Source: Curvibacter sp. PD_MW3
Lineage (GTDB): Bacteria > Pseudomonadota > Gammaproteobacteria > Burkholderiales > Burkholderiaceae_C
Direction of reading: 5' to 3'
Assembly: GCA_002633085.1 (NCBI GenBank)
Contig: NSIV01000002.1
Coordinates: forward strand, 417,602-481,601
Length of the DNA stretch: 64,000 bases
The notes below the pieces were generated by a model. The model had not been told where the DNA came from, ran no database searches, and saw only the letters and a list, made by a program, of their open reading frames with translations. Shown in pieces: positions 33,349 through 43,440 of this stretch (position 1 is its first letter; every line of letters begins with the position of its first letter). The position numbers and the translations under genes were made by a program.

Positions 33349-35157
33349 TCATGAATTGCGGGCCCGTTCCTCCTCCCGCAACCGCAGCACGCGACGCTGC
33401 AATTTGCCGGTGGTGGTCATGGGCAAGGCATCGATGAACTCGATCTCCTTCGGGTATTCGTAAGGGGCCAGCTTGCCTTTCACGTGGCGCTGCAGGTCGA
33501 TCATCAACCGCGTTTCCCATTCGTTGCGCGAGAGCGGCTCGTCGCCGCGCTCGGCCATGGCGTCGGGCGTGAGCACCACATAGGCCTTGACCACGGCACC
33601 GCGCTCGGCATCCGGCTTGGGCACCACGGCGGCATTGGCCACCGCCGGGTGCTTGACCAGGCAGTTCTCAATCTCGCCCGGGCCGATGCGGTAACCCGCC
33701 GCCTTGAACATGTCGTCGGCACGGCCCTGGTACCAGAGGTAGCCGTCGGCATCGCGCACCGCCAGGTCGCCGGTCCGGCACCAGTCGCCGGTGAACTTGG
33801 CGCGGGTGGCGTCCTCGTTCTTCCAGTAACCGAGGAAAAAGATCGGGTCCGGCTCGCCGTGCACGTCGAAGCGGTTCAGCGCCACGTCACCCGCGACACC
33901 CACCGGGCATTCGCGGCCGTCCTCGTCGATCACTGCCACGCGATGGCCGGGATAACCTTTGCCCATGCTGCCCGGCTTGGCCGGCCAAAACAGATGGCAG
34001 TTGCCGACGATGTAGTTGACCTCGGTCTGGCCGAACATCTCGTTCACCGTCACGCCGAGTTCATTCTGGCAGTAGCCGAACACGGCGTCACCCACTGCCT
34101 CGCCCGCGCTCATGATGGCCTGCAGCTTGAGCTTGAAGAATTTCCTGGGCTGCGGGAAAGCCTTCATCATGGCCTTGAGCGCGGTGGGAAAGAGGAAGGT
34201 GTGCGTGACGTCGTACTTCTGCATCAGCTCGAACGCCACCTGCGGGCTGAAACGGCCGTTGTAGGCCACGATCGGGCGGCCGAAGTAGAGCGTGGGCAGC
34301 AGCGCATCCATCAATCCCCCAGTCCAAGCCCAGTCTGCGGGAGACCAGAAGACGCTTCGCGTTTCTGGCTCAGGCAGACGGGGCGTTGCCCCTGCCGTGC
34401 TCGCCCCCACCCCGGCCCGCCCCCGCGTGGGAAAGAGAGAGTTCTGGCCAGCGCGAGCGTCGAAACCAAACCAGTTCTGGCTGCAGACAAAGCCGCTCAG
34501 GTTGCCGATCAGGGCGCGGTGCGGAATCAGCGCGCCCTTGGGGTTGCCGGTGGTGCCGCTGGTGTAAATCAGCACGGCCGGGTCGTCGGCACGCGTGGCC
34601 ACCGGCACATGCTCGGGCGGCTGCTCGGCCAGGATGGCAGCGTAGTCGAGGTCGGCCATGGCGTCGGCACCGTCGCCGACACCGATCACATGGCGCAAGG
34701 CTTCGCAGGTGCCACGTACTTCCAGAATGTTCATGATGGCGCTGCTGTCACAGATCGCCACGGCCGCATCACTGTCCTTCAGGCGGTATTCCAGCGCCTC
34801 CGGCCCGAACAGCTGGGACAGCGGCACCGCCACCGCCCCCATCTGCAGCACCGCCATATAGGCCACTGCGGTCTCAAAACGCTGCGGCATGACAATGGCC
34901 ACCCGGTCACCCCGGCCCACGCGCAGCGAAGCCAATGCACCCGACAGACGGTTGGCCTGGTGCTGCAGTTCGGCATAGGTATGAAACTGGGGCCTGACCC
35001 CCGCCCCGTCTGCGTAAACAGCTACTCTTTTGGTAGCATCCGGCGCTTGCGCCCAGCGCCGCGAGCAGACCTCGGCGATGTTGAAGCTGTCAGGCACCAG
35101 CCAGCGGAACTGGCCATGGAGTTGCTGGTAATTGTCCCGGGCTTGACTGGTGCGCAC
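33349..35157 (-). CDS. AMP-forming acyl-CoA synthetase with in-frame repeat insertions
   Basis: The 602-residue protein is an adenylating acyl-CoA synthetase of the medium-chain or acetyl-CoA-synthetase-like type. Motifs: AVLIYTSGTTGNPKGALIPH (P-loop), MFGQTEVNYIVGNCHLFW, DLAVRDADGYLWYQGRADDM and, at the end, LPMTTTGKLQRRVLR with the catalytic Lys. GTG 35157 is chosen since AGGAGG stands six bases upstream. Two stretches look foreign: about 30 residues (FPTRGRAGVGASTAGATPRL and following) before VFWSPADWAW, and YADGAGVRPQFH near residue 50. Both correspond to palindromic DNA repeats. The gene is divergent from the alpha/beta hydrolase with 25 bases between starts. Confidence 0.88.
   Translation of the reverse strand: MRTSQARDNYQQLHGQFRWLVPDSFNIAEVCSRRWAQAPDATKRVAVYADGAGVRPQFHTYAELQHQANRLSGALASLRVGRGDRVAIVMPQRFETAVAYMAVLQMGAVAVPLSQLFGPEALEYRLKDSDAAVAICDSSAIMNILEVRGTCEALRHVIGVGDGADAMADLDYAAILAEQPPEHVPVATRADDPAVLIYTSGTTGNPKGALIPHRALIGNLSGFVCSQNWFGFDARAGQNSLFPTRGRAGVGASTAGATPRLPEPETRSVFWSPADWAWTGGLMDALLPTLYFGRPIVAYNGRFSPQVAFELMQKYDVTHTFLFPTALKAMMKAFPQPRKFFKLKLQAIMSAGEAVGDAVFGYCQNELGVTVNEMFGQTEVNYIVGNCHLFWPAKPGSMGKGYPGHRVAVIDEDGRECPVGVAGDVALNRFDVHGEPDPIFFLGYWKNEDATRAKFTGDWCRTGDLAVRDADGYLWYQGRADDMFKAAGYRIGPGEIENCLVKHPAVANAAVVPKPDAERGAVVKAYVVLTPDAMAERGDEPLSRNEWETRLMIDLQRHVKGKLAPYEYPKEIEFIDALPMTTTGKLQRRVLRLREEERARNS
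34341..34440. repeat. Palindromic repeat block inserted in acyl-CoA synthetase gene
   Basis: The block contains three foldable units: CCAGA (34345-34349) with TCTGG (34364-34368) and inner CGC/GCG; GGGGC (34380-34384) with GCCCC (34388-34392); and a run of C-rich sequence CCCCCACCCCGGCCCGCCCC. It adds about 30 residues in frame between NWFGFDARAGQ and VFWSPADW, where relatives are nearly continuous. The exact ends are not defined. Confidence 0.6.
35021..35037. repeat. 17-base inverted repeat unit in acyl-CoA synthetase gene
   Basis: GCTACTCTTTTGGTAGC has GCTAC/GTAGC arms. Its minus-strand form GCTACCAAAAGAGTAGC shares the pattern GCTAC-N-AAAA-N3-TAGC with a stretch in apaH at 61335-61351. 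Beside it, GGGG (34989-34992) and CCCC (34998-35001) can pair. I believe units of this kind are dispersed in Comamonadaceae. Confidence 0.45.
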
Positions 35158-35182
35158 GATGAGCCTCCTTATGATGGTCCGA

Positions 35183-36097
35183 ATGTACCAAGCCAAAAGA
35201 ACTTTCAACAGCGAATTTGTCCCGATCCGCCACCTGCGCTACCACGTGTGCCGCTGGGGTGCCCCTGCCTCCAAACTGCCGCCGCTGGTGCTGATGCACG
35301 GCTGGATGGACGTCGGCGCCTCCTACCAGTTCATGGTGGACGCCTTCAGCGACGCTTTCATGCAGGGCCGCACCATCATCGCACCCGACTGGCGCGGCTT
35401 TGGCTTGACCGAAACGCCGGGGCATGACAACTACTGGTTCCCCGACTACCTGGCCGATTTGGATTTCCTGCTCGACCACTACGCCCCGGGTCAGGCCGTG
35501 GACTTGGTAGGCCACAGCATGGGCGGCAATGTGGTGATGCTCTATGCCGGTGCCCGGCCCGAGCGCATCCGCCGCCTGGTCAACCTGGAAGGCTTCGGTA
35601 TGCCAGCCACCCAGCCGTCGCAGGCGCCCGGGCGCTACGCCAAGTGGCTGGACGAGCTGAAAAGCCTGCACCGCGGCGAGATGGCACTCAAAACCTATGA
35701 CGATGCCACCGGCGTGGCGCGCCGCCTCATGAAAACCAACCCGCGCCTGAACGAAGACAAGGCGCAATGGCTGGCGCAGCACTGGGCCCGGCCCAATGCG
35801 CAGGGCCAGTGGGAGATCCTGGGTGATGCGGCGCACAAGATCATCAACGCCCAGCTCTACCGGGTGGACGAGGTGCTGGAGAGCTACCAGCGCATCAGCG
35901 CGCCGGTGCTGGCGGTGGAGGCCAGCGACAACCAGATGGACCAGTGGTGGCAGGGCAAGTACACGCTGGCCGAGTACCACGCGCGCCTGAAGCACGTGCC
36001 GCAGCTGACGCCGGCCCTGATCCAGGATGCCGGCCACATGCTGCACCACGACCAGCCCGAGCAACTGGCCGCCCTGATCGAAAACTTCGTCGCCTGA
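35183..36097 (+). CDS. Alpha/beta hydrolase
   Basis: The 304-residue protein has the alpha/beta hydrolase fold: oxyanion region LVLMHGWMDVGASYQFMVDA near residue 40, the nucleophile elbow VDLVGHSMGGNVVMLYAGAR near residue 110 (Ser in GHSMGG), and the histidine in LIQDAGHMLHHDQPEQLAAL near residue 285. The substrate is unknown. Start choice is uncertain: ATGs at 35159, 35171, 35174 and 35183 are in frame and none has a clear ribosome site, because the AGGAGG box present there belongs to the divergent gene. It shares its promoter region with the acyl-CoA synthetase gene. Confidence 0.85.
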   Translation: MYQAKRTFNSEFVPIRHLRYHVCRWGAPASKLPPLVLMHGWMDVGASYQFMVDAFSDAFMQGRTIIAPDWRGFGLTETPGHDNYWFPDYLADLDFLLDHYAPGQAVDLVGHSMGGNVVMLYAGARPERIRRLVNLEGFGMPATQPSQAPGRYAKWLDELKSLHRGEMALKTYDDATGVARRLMKTNPRLNEDKAQWLAQHWARPNAQGQWEILGDAAHKIINAQLYRVDEVLESYQRISAPVLAVEASDNQMDQWWQGKYTLAEYHARLKHVPQLTPALIQDAGHMLHHDQPEQLAALIENFVA

Positions 36098-36231
36098 GCG
36101 CACAGCGTGTGCAAAGACTAACTTTTTAATGAAAACCCACGTGGCAACTTAAAATACGCGGTTTGGGGCAAAAACCGCAGCAAACCCGCTGCCGCACGCC
36201 CCCGCCTCGCACAGAACACAGGATTTTCATC

Positions 36232-37336
36232 ATGGACGCAGAACAGATCAATGCCATCGGTACCAAGCTCGCCGACCTGAGCCAGCGGACGGTCGAGCTA
36301 CGGAGGTATCTTTGACTACGATGCCAAGTCTGAACGACTGAGGACGGTCAACGCATCGCTGGAAGACCCGGCGGTCTGGAACGACCCCAAGCGCGCCCAG
36401 GAACTGGGCAAGGAAAAGAAGACGCTGGACGACGTGGTCGTCACGCTCGACAACCTGACGAGCGAACTCTCTGACAACTCCGAGCTGTACGAGATGAGCA
36501 AGGCCGACGGCGACGAGTCCGGCCTGCAGACCATCGAGGCCGAAGCCGCAAAGCTCTCCGAGATCGTGGAGAAGCTGGAGTTCCGTCGCATGTTCAACAA
36601 CCCGGCCGACCCGCTGCCCGCCTTCCTGGACATCCAGGCCGGCGCCGGCGGCACCGAGGCCTGCGACTGGGCCAGCATGCTACTGCGCCAATACCTGAAG
36701 TACGCCGAACGCAAGGGCTTCAAGGCGACGGTGGAAGAAGAAACCCCGGGCGATACGGCCGGCATCAAGAGCGCATCCATCAAGATCGAGGGCGACTACG
36801 CCTTCGGCCTGCTGCGCACCGAGACCGGCGTGCACCGCTTGGTGCGCAAGTCGCCGTTCGATTCGTCGGGCGGACGCCATACCAGCTTTGCCAGCGTGTT
36901 CGTCTACCCGGAAATCGACGACACGATCGAGATCGACATCAACCCGGCCGACGTGCGCACCGACACCTTCCGCGCCAGCGGCGCCGGCGGCCAGCACATC
37001 AACAAGACCGACTCGGCCGTGCGCCTGACGCACATCCCCACCGGCATCGTGGTGCAGTGCCAGGACGGTCGCAGCCAGCACAGCAACCGCGACGTGGCGT
37101 GGAAACGCCTGCGCAGCCGCCTGTACGACCACGAGATGCGCAAGCGCCAGGAAGAGCAGCAGAAGCTGGAAGACAGCAAGACGGATGTGGGCTGGGGTCA
37201 CCAGATCCGCTCCTACGTGCTGGACCAGAGCCGCATCAAGGATTTGCGCACCAACTACGAGACCTCGGCCACCCAGAAGGTATTGGACGGCGACCTTGAC
37301 CCCTTTATTGAAGCTTCTCTGAAGCAGGGAGTTTGA
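36232..37336 (+). CDS. prfB: Peptide chain release factor 2 (programmed +1 frameshift)
   Basis: RF2 reads UGA and UAA stop codons. The first 27 codons run from ATG 36232 to CTT 36310-36312; translation then skips T36313 and continues at GAC 36314, giving 367 residues in total. The GGQ motif that triggers peptidyl-tRNA hydrolysis lies in [20 protein letters not shown], and the stop-codon recognition SPF motif in [18 protein letters not shown]. The end [12 protein letters not shown] is typical. The stop codon is followed after one base by pepN, so the two genes form an operon; lysS, a common neighbour of prfB, is not here. Confidence 0.97.
36301..36317 (+). promoter_or_regulatory. prfB recoding site (CTT TGA C with upstream SD)
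   Basis: CGGAGGTATCTTTGAC contains the internal Shine-Dalgarno-like AGG, the slippery CTT and the in-frame stop TGA followed by C. This is the conserved autoregulatory frameshift signal: low RF2 allows the +1 shift and so more RF2 is made. Confidence 0.95.
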
Positions 37337-37337
37337 T

Positions 37338-40025
37338 ATGCGTGAAGGACAAGCCAGCGTCATCCGGCGCGAAGACTACACCGCCCCGGCGTTCTGGATC
37401 GACACCGTCGACCTGACGTTTGACCTCGACCCGGCCAAGACCCGCGTGCTCAACAAGATGACGCTGCGTCGCAACCCGGACGTGGCGGCCCAGCCGCTGC
37501 GGCTGGACGGCGAGGAGCTGAACCTGGCGCGCGTGCTGGTCAATGGCCAGGGCACCAGCTTCAAGATGGAGGGCAACCAGCTGGTGCTGGAGAATCTGCC
37601 GGCCGAAGGCCCGATCGAACTGGAAATCTTCACCACCTGCAACCCGGCGAAGAACACCAAGCTCATGGGCCTGTACGTGAGCAACGAGTCCTTCTTCACG
37701 CAGTGCGAGGCCGAGGGTTTCCGCCGCATCACCTACTTCCTGGACCGTCCCGATGTCATGGCCAGCTACAGCGTGACGCTGCGCGCCGACAAGGCCAAGT
37801 ACCCGGTGCTGCTGTCCAACGGCAACCTGGTGGAACAGGGCGATCTGGAGGAAGGCCGCCATTTCGCCAAATGGGTGGACCCGCACAAGAAACCCTGCTA
37901 CCTGTTCGCCCTGGTGGCGGGCCAGCTGGTGGCGCGCGAGCAGCGCATCACTTCACGCGCCGGCAAGGATCACTTGCTGCAGGTCTATGTGCGCCCGGGC
38001 GACCTCGACAAGACCGAGCACGCCATGAACTCCCTGATGGCCTCGGTGGCCTGGGACGAGGCGCGCTTCGGCCTGTCGCTCGACCTGGAGCGCTTCATGA
38101 TCGTCGCCACCAGCGACTTCAACATGGGTGCGATGGAGAACAAGGGCCTGAACATCTTCAACACCAAGTATGTGTTGGCGAATCAGGCCACTGCCACCGA
38201 CGCCGACTACGCCAACATCGAAAGCGTGGTGGGCCATGAGTACTTCCACAACTGGACCGGTAACCGCGTCACCTGCCGCGACTGGTTCCAACTGAGCCTG
38301 AAGGAAGGCCTGACCGTCTTCCGCGACCAGGAGTTCAGCCAGGACCTGGCGGGCGACCTGTCGGCGCGCGCCGTCAAACGCATCGAAGACGTGCGCGTGC
38401 TGCGCACCGCCCAGTTCCCGGAAGATGCCGGCCCGATGGCTCACCCGGTGCGGCCCGACAGCTACATCGAGATCAACAACTTCTACACCGTCACCATCTA
38501 CGAGAAGGGTGCCGAGGTTGTACGCATGATGCAGACGCTGGTGGGACGCGATGGTTTTGCCAAGGGCATGGCGCGCTACTTCGAGCGCCACGATGGCCAG
38601 GCTGTGACCTGCGACGACTTCGCCAGCGCCATTGCCGACGCCAACCCGGGTTCCGACCTGGCGCGCCTGCTGCCGCAGTTCAAGCGCTGGTACAGCCAGG
38701 CCGGCACCCCGCGTGTGCAGGCCAGCGGCAGCTATGACGCCGCCAGCCGCAGCTACACGCTCACCCTGTCGCAAAGCTGCGCGCCCACGCCGGGCCAAGC
38801 CAGCAAGGAACCCTTCGTCATCCCGGTCAACCTGGGCCTGATCACGGCCGATGGCCGTTCCTTGCTTCTGCAACTTGAAGGCGAAACCGAAGCTGGCCCC
38901 AGCTCGCGCACCATCGTGCTGACCGAAGCTTCTCTGACGCTGCGCTTTGTCAATGTCGATGCCGAGCCGGTCCCCTCGCTGCTGCGCGGTTTCAGCGCCC
39001 CGGTGGTGCTGGCCTGCGACTACAGCGACGACCAGTTGCTGGCCCTGCTGGCGCACGACACGGACCCCTTCAACCGCTGGGAAGCCGGCCAACGCCTGGG
39101 CCTCAAGCGCGCGCTGCACTTCATCAACAGCCCCGCCCAGCCGGGTGAAACCAAGGTGCTGGACGCCGCCTACATCGAGGCTATGCGCCAGGTGCTGCGC
39201 CACCCGACGCTGGACACCGCCTTCAAGGAACTGGTGCTCACGCTGCCGGCCGAAACCTACATCGCCGAACAGCTCGAGGTGGTTGACCCGCAGCGGGTTC
39301 ACGCCGTGCGTGAAGCCATGCGCGAACAGCTCGCGCTGGAACTGCGGCACGACTGGCAATGGGCTTACGAAGCGCACCATGACAGCGGCGGCTACCGCCC
39401 CGACTCAGTGTCCACCGGCCGCCGCTCGCTCACCGGCATGGCGCTGACCATGCTGTGCCTGGCCGCGCACGACACCGGCGACGTGATCTGGCCCGGCAAG
39501 ACCTACCAGCGCTTCAAAGACGCCGGCAACATGACCGACCGCTTCAATGCGCTCAATGCGCTGGTCAACAGTGGTCATGAGTTGGCAGTGCCGGCGCTGG
39601 AGCGCTTCCATGCCCAGTTCAAGAACGAAGCCCTGGTGCTGGACAAGTGGTTCGCCCTGCAGGCTGGCACCTGCGACCGTGCCGGCCAGGTGCTGCCGGC
39701 CGTGCGCCAGCTCATGACGCACCCCGACTTCAACCTCCGCAACCCGAACCGCGCCCGCAGCCTGATCTTCAGCTACTGCAGCGCCAACCCCGGGGCCTTC
39801 CACCGTCCTGACGCCGCCGGTTATGTGTTCTGGAGCGAGCGTGTGATGGAACTCGACGCCATCAACCCGCAAGTGGCGGCACGCCTGGCGCGCGCCCTGG
39901 ACCGCTGGAAAAAACTGGCCGAGCCCTACCGCAGTGCTGCGCGCGAAGCGATTGCCCGCGTGGCCGCCAAGCCCGACCTGAGCAACGACGTGCGCGAAGT
40001 CGTCAGCCACGCCTTGGCCGACTGA
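37338..40025 (+). CDS. pepN: Aminopeptidase N
   Basis: The 895-residue M1 metallopeptidase removes N-terminal residues from peptides in the cytoplasm. The substrate-binding GAMEN motif is in [20 protein letters not shown] near residue 265; the zinc site HExxH is in [20 protein letters not shown] near residue 300, and the third ligand Glu 18 residues later in [13 protein letters not shown]. The C-terminal DUF3458-type region is present, and length matches the family (870 in E. coli). It is coupled to prfB. Confidence 0.97.
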   Translation: MREGQASVIRREDYTAPAFWIDTVDLTFDLDPAKTRVLNKMTLRRNPDVAAQPLRLDGEELNLARVLVNGQGTSFKMEGNQLVLENLPAEGPIELEIFTTCNPAKNTKLMGLYVSNESFFTQCEAEGFRRITYFLDRPDVMASYSVTLRADKAKYPVLLSNGNLVEQGDLEEGRHFAKWVDPHKKPCYLFALVAGQLVAREQRITSRAGKDHLLQVYVRPGDLDKTEHAMNSLMASVAWDEARFGLSLDLERFMIVATSDFNMGAMENKGLNIFNTKYVLANQATATDADYANIESVVGHEYFHNWTGNRVTCRDWFQLSLKEGLTVFRDQEFSQDLAGDLSARAVKRIEDVRVLRTAQFPEDAGPMAHPVRPDSYIEINNFYTVTIYEKGAEVVRMMQTLVGRDGFAKGMARYFERHDGQAVTCDDFASAIADANPGSDLARLLPQFKRWYSQAGTPRVQASGSYDAASRSYTLTLSQSCAPTPGQASKEPFVIPVNLGLITADGRSLLLQLEGETEAGPSSRTIVLTEASLTLRFVNVDAEPVPSLLRGFSAPVVLACDYSDDQLLALLAHDTDPFNRWEAGQRLGLKRALHFINSPAQPGETKVLDAAYIEAMRQVLRHPTLDTAFKELVLTLPAETYIAEQLEVVDPQRVHAVREAMREQLALELRHDWQWAYEAHHDSGGYRPDSVSTGRRSLTGMALTMLCLAAHDTGDVIWPGKTYQRFKDAGNMTDRFNALNALVNSGHELAVPALERFHAQFKNEALVLDKWFALQAGTCDRAGQVLPAVRQLMTHPDFNLRNPNRARSLIFSYCSANPGAFHRPDAAGYVFWSERVMELDAINPQVAARLARALDRWKKLAEPYRSAAREAIARVAAKPDLSNDVREVVSHALAD

Positions 40026-40060
40026 CACCAGCAGACAACAAAGATCAAGAGGACATCCCC

Positions 40061-41080
40061 ATGAGTTCCAAGATTTCCCTCACCCGCTACCTGGTCGAGC
40101 AGCAGCGCATCGACGGCCACATCCCGTCCGAACTGCGCCTGCTTCTGGAAGTGGTGGCCCGTGCCTGCAAGAGCATCAGTCAGGCCGTCAACAAGGGCGC
40201 CCTGGGCGGCGTGCTGGGCACGGCCGGCAGCGAAAACGTGCAGGGCGAGGTGCAGAAAAAGCTCGACATCATTGCCAACGAAGTGCTGATCGAGGCCAAC
40301 GAATGGGGCGGCCACCTGGCGGCCATGGCCTCGGAAGAGATGGACAGCATCTACGTCGTGCCCAACCGCTACCCCAAGGGCGAATACCTGCTGCTGTTCG
40401 ATCCCCTGGACGGCTCCAGCAACATCGACGTCAACGTCAGCATCGGCACCATCTTCTCGGTGCTCAAGAAGGGCAATGACGATCCCTCGGCGGTCGAGCC
40501 GGTCTGCGAACATGATTTCCTGCAAAAAGGCAGCCAGCAGGTGGCTGCCGGCTACTGCGTCTACGGCCCGCAGACCACGCTGGTGCTGACCGTGGGCGAC
40601 GGCGTGGCCATGTTCACGCTCGACCGCGAGCAGGGCTCCTTCGTGCTGACCCAGGAACACGTCAAGATTCCTGAAGACACCAAGGAATTCGCCATCAACA
40701 TGAGCAATATGCGCCACTGGGACGAACCGGTGAAGCGCTACATCGACGAATGCCTGCAGGGCAAAGAAGGCCCGCGCGGCAAGGATTTCAACATGCGCTG
40801 GATCGCCTCCATGGTGGCCGACGTGCACCGCATCCTGACCCGCGGCGGCGTCTTCATGTACCCCTGGGACAAGCGTGAACCCAACAAACCGGGCAAGCTG
40901 CGCCTGATGTACGAGGCCAACCCCATGAGCTGGCTGGTTGAGCAAGCCGGCGGCGCCGCCACCAACGGCCGTCAGCGTATCCTCGACCTCCAGCCCAGCC
41001 AGCTGCACGAGCGCGTGAGCGTGATCCTGGGCTCCAAAAATGAGGTGGAGCGCGTCACCTCGTATCACACCAAGGTATAA
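40061..41080 (+). CDS. fbp: Class I fructose-1,6-bisphosphatase
   Basis: FBPase hydrolyses fructose-1,6-bisphosphate in gluconeogenesis and, in autotrophs, the Calvin cycle. The 339-residue protein shows [20 protein letters not shown] at the start, the metal-binding [20 protein letters not shown] near residue 115, and the sugar-phosphate site near [20 protein letters not shown] near residue 285. An AGAGGA box precedes the ATG. It follows pepN by 35 bases. Confidence 0.97.
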   Translation: MSSKISLTRYLVEQQRIDGHIPSELRLLLEVVARACKSISQAVNKGALGGVLGTAGSENVQGEVQKKLDIIANEVLIEANEWGGHLAAMASEEMDSIYVVPNRYPKGEYLLLFDPLDGSSNIDVNVSIGTIFSVLKKGNDDPSAVEPVCEHDFLQKGSQQVAAGYCVYGPQTTLVLTVGDGVAMFTLDREQGSFVLTQEHVKIPEDTKEFAINMSNMRHWDEPVKRYIDECLQGKEGPRGKDFNMRWIASMVADVHRILTRGGVFMYPWDKREPNKPGKLRLMYEANPMSWLVEQAGGAATNGRQRILDLQPSQLHERVSVILGSKNEVERVTSYHTKV

Positions 41081-41090
41081 TTTTGGCTTC

Positions 41091-41166
41091 GCCGGTGTAG
41101 CTCAGTCGGTAGAGCAGCTCATTCGTAATGAGAAGGTCGGGTGTTCGATTCATCTCTCCGGCACCA
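41091..41166 (+). tRNA. tRNA-Thr (anticodon CGT)
   Basis: A 76-base cloverleaf including the encoded CCA can be folded by hand. The D arm is GCTC/GAGC, the anticodon loop TTCGTAA holds CGT, the T loop is TTCGATT, and the acceptor is GCCGGTG/CTCCGGC. I find a U-U mismatch at acceptor positions 6:67 and G-A at 27:43, plus two G-U pairs in the T stem. It lies 11 bases after fbp and is followed by a terminator. Confidence 0.95.
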
Positions 41167-41172
41167 GTTAAA

Positions 41173-41204
41173 AACCCGTCAATCGCAAGATTGGCGGGTT
41201 TTTT
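41173..41204 (+). terminator. Rho-independent terminator after tRNA-Thr
   Basis: AACCCGTCAATC (41173-41184) pairs with GATTGGCGGGTT (41189-41200) around GCAA, with one G-T pair, and is followed by a T-run. Confidence 0.9.
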
Positions 41205-41253
41205 CTTGGCCCGTTGGAACGACGCTGGGCTCGCTGAAGTTGTTCACCCCAGT

Positions 41254-43293
41254 TCAGGCTGACGCCTTCGCCCCTGAAACAGCCCAGACCGGATCGACCG
41301 TCTCGGTCCGCGGCACAACGGAAGCTTCGCCCAAGGCATGGCCTTGCAGCAGATCCACCCCCAGCGATTGAAGCATCGCGGCCTGTTCGAAGTTCTCTAC
41401 CCCCTCGGCAATCACGCGCAAGCCGAAACGGCGTGCGATCAGGATGGCTCCTTCGATGATGGCGTGCCCATGCCCATGGATGGCCTGCACGAAGGAACGG
41501 TCGATCTTCAAGGCATCGAGCGGGAACTCATGCAAGCGCGAGAGCGAGGAATAGCCCGTACCAAAATCGTCCACATGCACGCGCACGCCTAGCTTGCGCA
41601 GCCGCACCAGGGTCTCCAACGCCGGTGTCGTGTGCTGCTCGCCGAAAATGGATTCGGTGACTTCGATATCCAGGCGCACTGCAGGCAAGCCGGCCATGTT
41701 CAATGCCTCGGCAACGGTGTCCGCAAAGCCCGACATCAACAGTTGCCGGATGGAGACGTTAACGGCCACGGCAGGGGCATCATGGCCCGTGCCCCATGCC
41801 ATGGCGTCGGTACAGGCCCGTTTCAGCACCCATTCCCCCAGCTCCACGATGCGATCCGAATCCTCCGCAATCGGGATGAATTCCTCGGGCCGTATCACCC
41901 CCAGCACCGCGTGCTCCCAGCGCAACAGGGCTTCCAGGGCAGCAACTTCGCCGCTGCTGGCGTCGACGATCGGCTGATAGACCAGGCTCAGTGAGCCGTC
42001 TACCGTGGCGTCACGCAACGCCTGGCTGATTTCCAGCCGGCGCTTTTGCACGCGGGAGAGCAGCTCATGGTAGGCCATGATATGACCGCGTCCGGAGCGC
42101 TTCACCTCGGTGGCGGCCAGATCCGCGGCCCGGATCAGGTCTGACGGCGATTTGCCATCGCGCGGAAAGCGTGCGACCCCAATGCTGACGCCAACATGCA
42201 GCAATTCCTCGTCCACCTGCAGCGGCGCCATCACGCGTCCGCGCAGAGTCATGGCCAGACGCATGCCCCGGTCGGCATCATCCGGCAGCAGGGGAATGAC
42301 CACCACGAATTCATCACCGCCCCAGCGCGCCACGGCCGCATCAGCCGGCATGCGCGCCTCGAAGCAGCGGGCAACTTCCTGCAGCACCCGGTCACCGAGG
42401 TCATGCCCCAGACCATCGTTGATCTGCTTGAAGCGATCCAGGTCGAGAAACAGAACGGCAATGCCCTCAGGGGTGGCATGCAAAATGCGTTCATCCATCC
42501 AACGCTGCAGGCCACGCCGGTTGAACAAGCCGGTGAGCGCATCGCGATGGGCCATGGTTTGCAAAGCCTCCGTACGCTCGGCAACACGTTTTTCGAGGCC
42601 GGCGTTCAGGGCCTCGACCTCGTGGTTGTGCTGCGTCAGCCTAGCCACCAGCTCCGTGTTTTCTTCCTGCAAGGCGATGGAGCGAACCACGATCTTGTGG
42701 TTGTTCTTATGACCGACCAGCATGACAACGAAGAAGATCAAGCCCAGTGTTGCCAATACGGGCTCGGGATGCGGTAGCCAATACAGCTTCAGACACGCGG
42801 GAACCAAGAGCAAACCGATATAGGCACGGCCAACACCAAGCAACGGCGCCAGCACGCCGGTGGCACCGCCGGCCAAAGCCGATACCACGATCAGCATGAC
42901 GAACTGCCCTTCGGCTGGCTGCTTGTCGAGCTGGGTCCAGACCAGGAAGACCCACATCAGGGCTCCCAAAACCAGACCGACTTCATAGGGACGCTGCCAA
43001 CGCAAGCGCTGTTCCGACGTCAACAGTGCGCCGCCGCCGAACTGACGCGAGAAGGCCAGATCAAGCGCCAAGCGCAGCAGGCTGATGCACAACACAATGC
43101 CCAGCCACAGCCAAGGCCACACCTGTCCTTGCCCACTGAATGCAATCGCCACCCCCAGCGTGGCCGCCAGATTCACCAGCACGCTGGCCCGGTTGTTGCG
43201 ATAGGCCAGCAGCAGCAACTCACTGGCGATACGGTTGTCCCGCGCGGTCGCATGAACCTGCGCAGCCGACACTTGGACTCCGTCTGCTTGCAT
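41254..43293 (-). CDS. Membrane GGDEF-EAL cyclic di-GMP turnover protein
   Basis: The 679-residue protein has about six N-terminal membrane segments (residues 20-200), a short coiled coil, a GGDEF domain and an EAL domain. The cyclase site is ARWGGDEFVVV, intact; no clear RxxD inhibitory site is placed five residues upstream. The phosphodiesterase has EALLRWEH, NVSIRQL, EVTESIF, VDDFGTGYSSL, KIDRSFV and AEGVE, all metal and catalytic positions of active EAL proteins. It may therefore do both reactions. ATG 43293 is chosen because GAGGAG lies five bases upstream; an ATG at 43326 is in frame. It is convergent with the fbp/tRNA unit. Confidence 0.92.
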   Translation of the reverse strand: MQADGVQVSAAQVHATARDNRIASELLLLAYRNNRASVLVNLAATLGVAIAFSGQGQVWPWLWLGIVLCISLLRLALDLAFSRQFGGGALLTSEQRLRWQRPYEVGLVLGALMWVFLVWTQLDKQPAEGQFVMLIVVSALAGGATGVLAPLLGVGRAYIGLLLVPACLKLYWLPHPEPVLATLGLIFFVVMLVGHKNNHKIVVRSIALQEENTELVARLTQHNHEVEALNAGLEKRVAERTEALQTMAHRDALTGLFNRRGLQRWMDERILHATPEGIAVLFLDLDRFKQINDGLGHDLGDRVLQEVARCFEARMPADAAVARWGGDEFVVVIPLLPDDADRGMRLAMTLRGRVMAPLQVDEELLHVGVSIGVARFPRDGKSPSDLIRAADLAATEVKRSGRGHIMAYHELLSRVQKRRLEISQALRDATVDGSLSLVYQPIVDASSGEVAALEALLRWEHAVLGVIRPEEFIPIAEDSDRIVELGEWVLKRACTDAMAWGTGHDAPAVAVNVSIRQLLMSGFADTVAEALNMAGLPAVRLDIEVTESIFGEQHTTPALETLVRLRKLGVRVHVDDFGTGYSSLSRLHEFPLDALKIDRSFVQAIHGHGHAIIEGAILIARRFGLRVIAEGVENFEQAAMLQSLGVDLLQGHALGEASVVPRTETVDPVWAVSGAKASA

Positions 43294-43440
43294 ACAGCTC
43301 CTCAATGATTCGGTGCCACCCTTCATGATCGAGCTTCAGTTTCGCACTGGCTTCGGATCAGGGGGGGTTCATTATTGAACTGCTTTGACCCAAGTTGCAA
43401 GCCGGCACGACATCCCGACACGCCTGCGGCTTGCGCGCGG

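Noticed and set aside
33484..35427. 647-residue frame opposite the acyl-CoA synthetase
   Set aside because: The protein is low-complexity Arg, His and Gly-rich and mirrors codon bias; the synthetase motifs on the other strand are clear.
36434..37336. prfB as a shorter gene starting at 36434
   Set aside because: The upstream 27 codons plus the frameshift site are conserved in RF2; the short version would lose the N-terminal domain.
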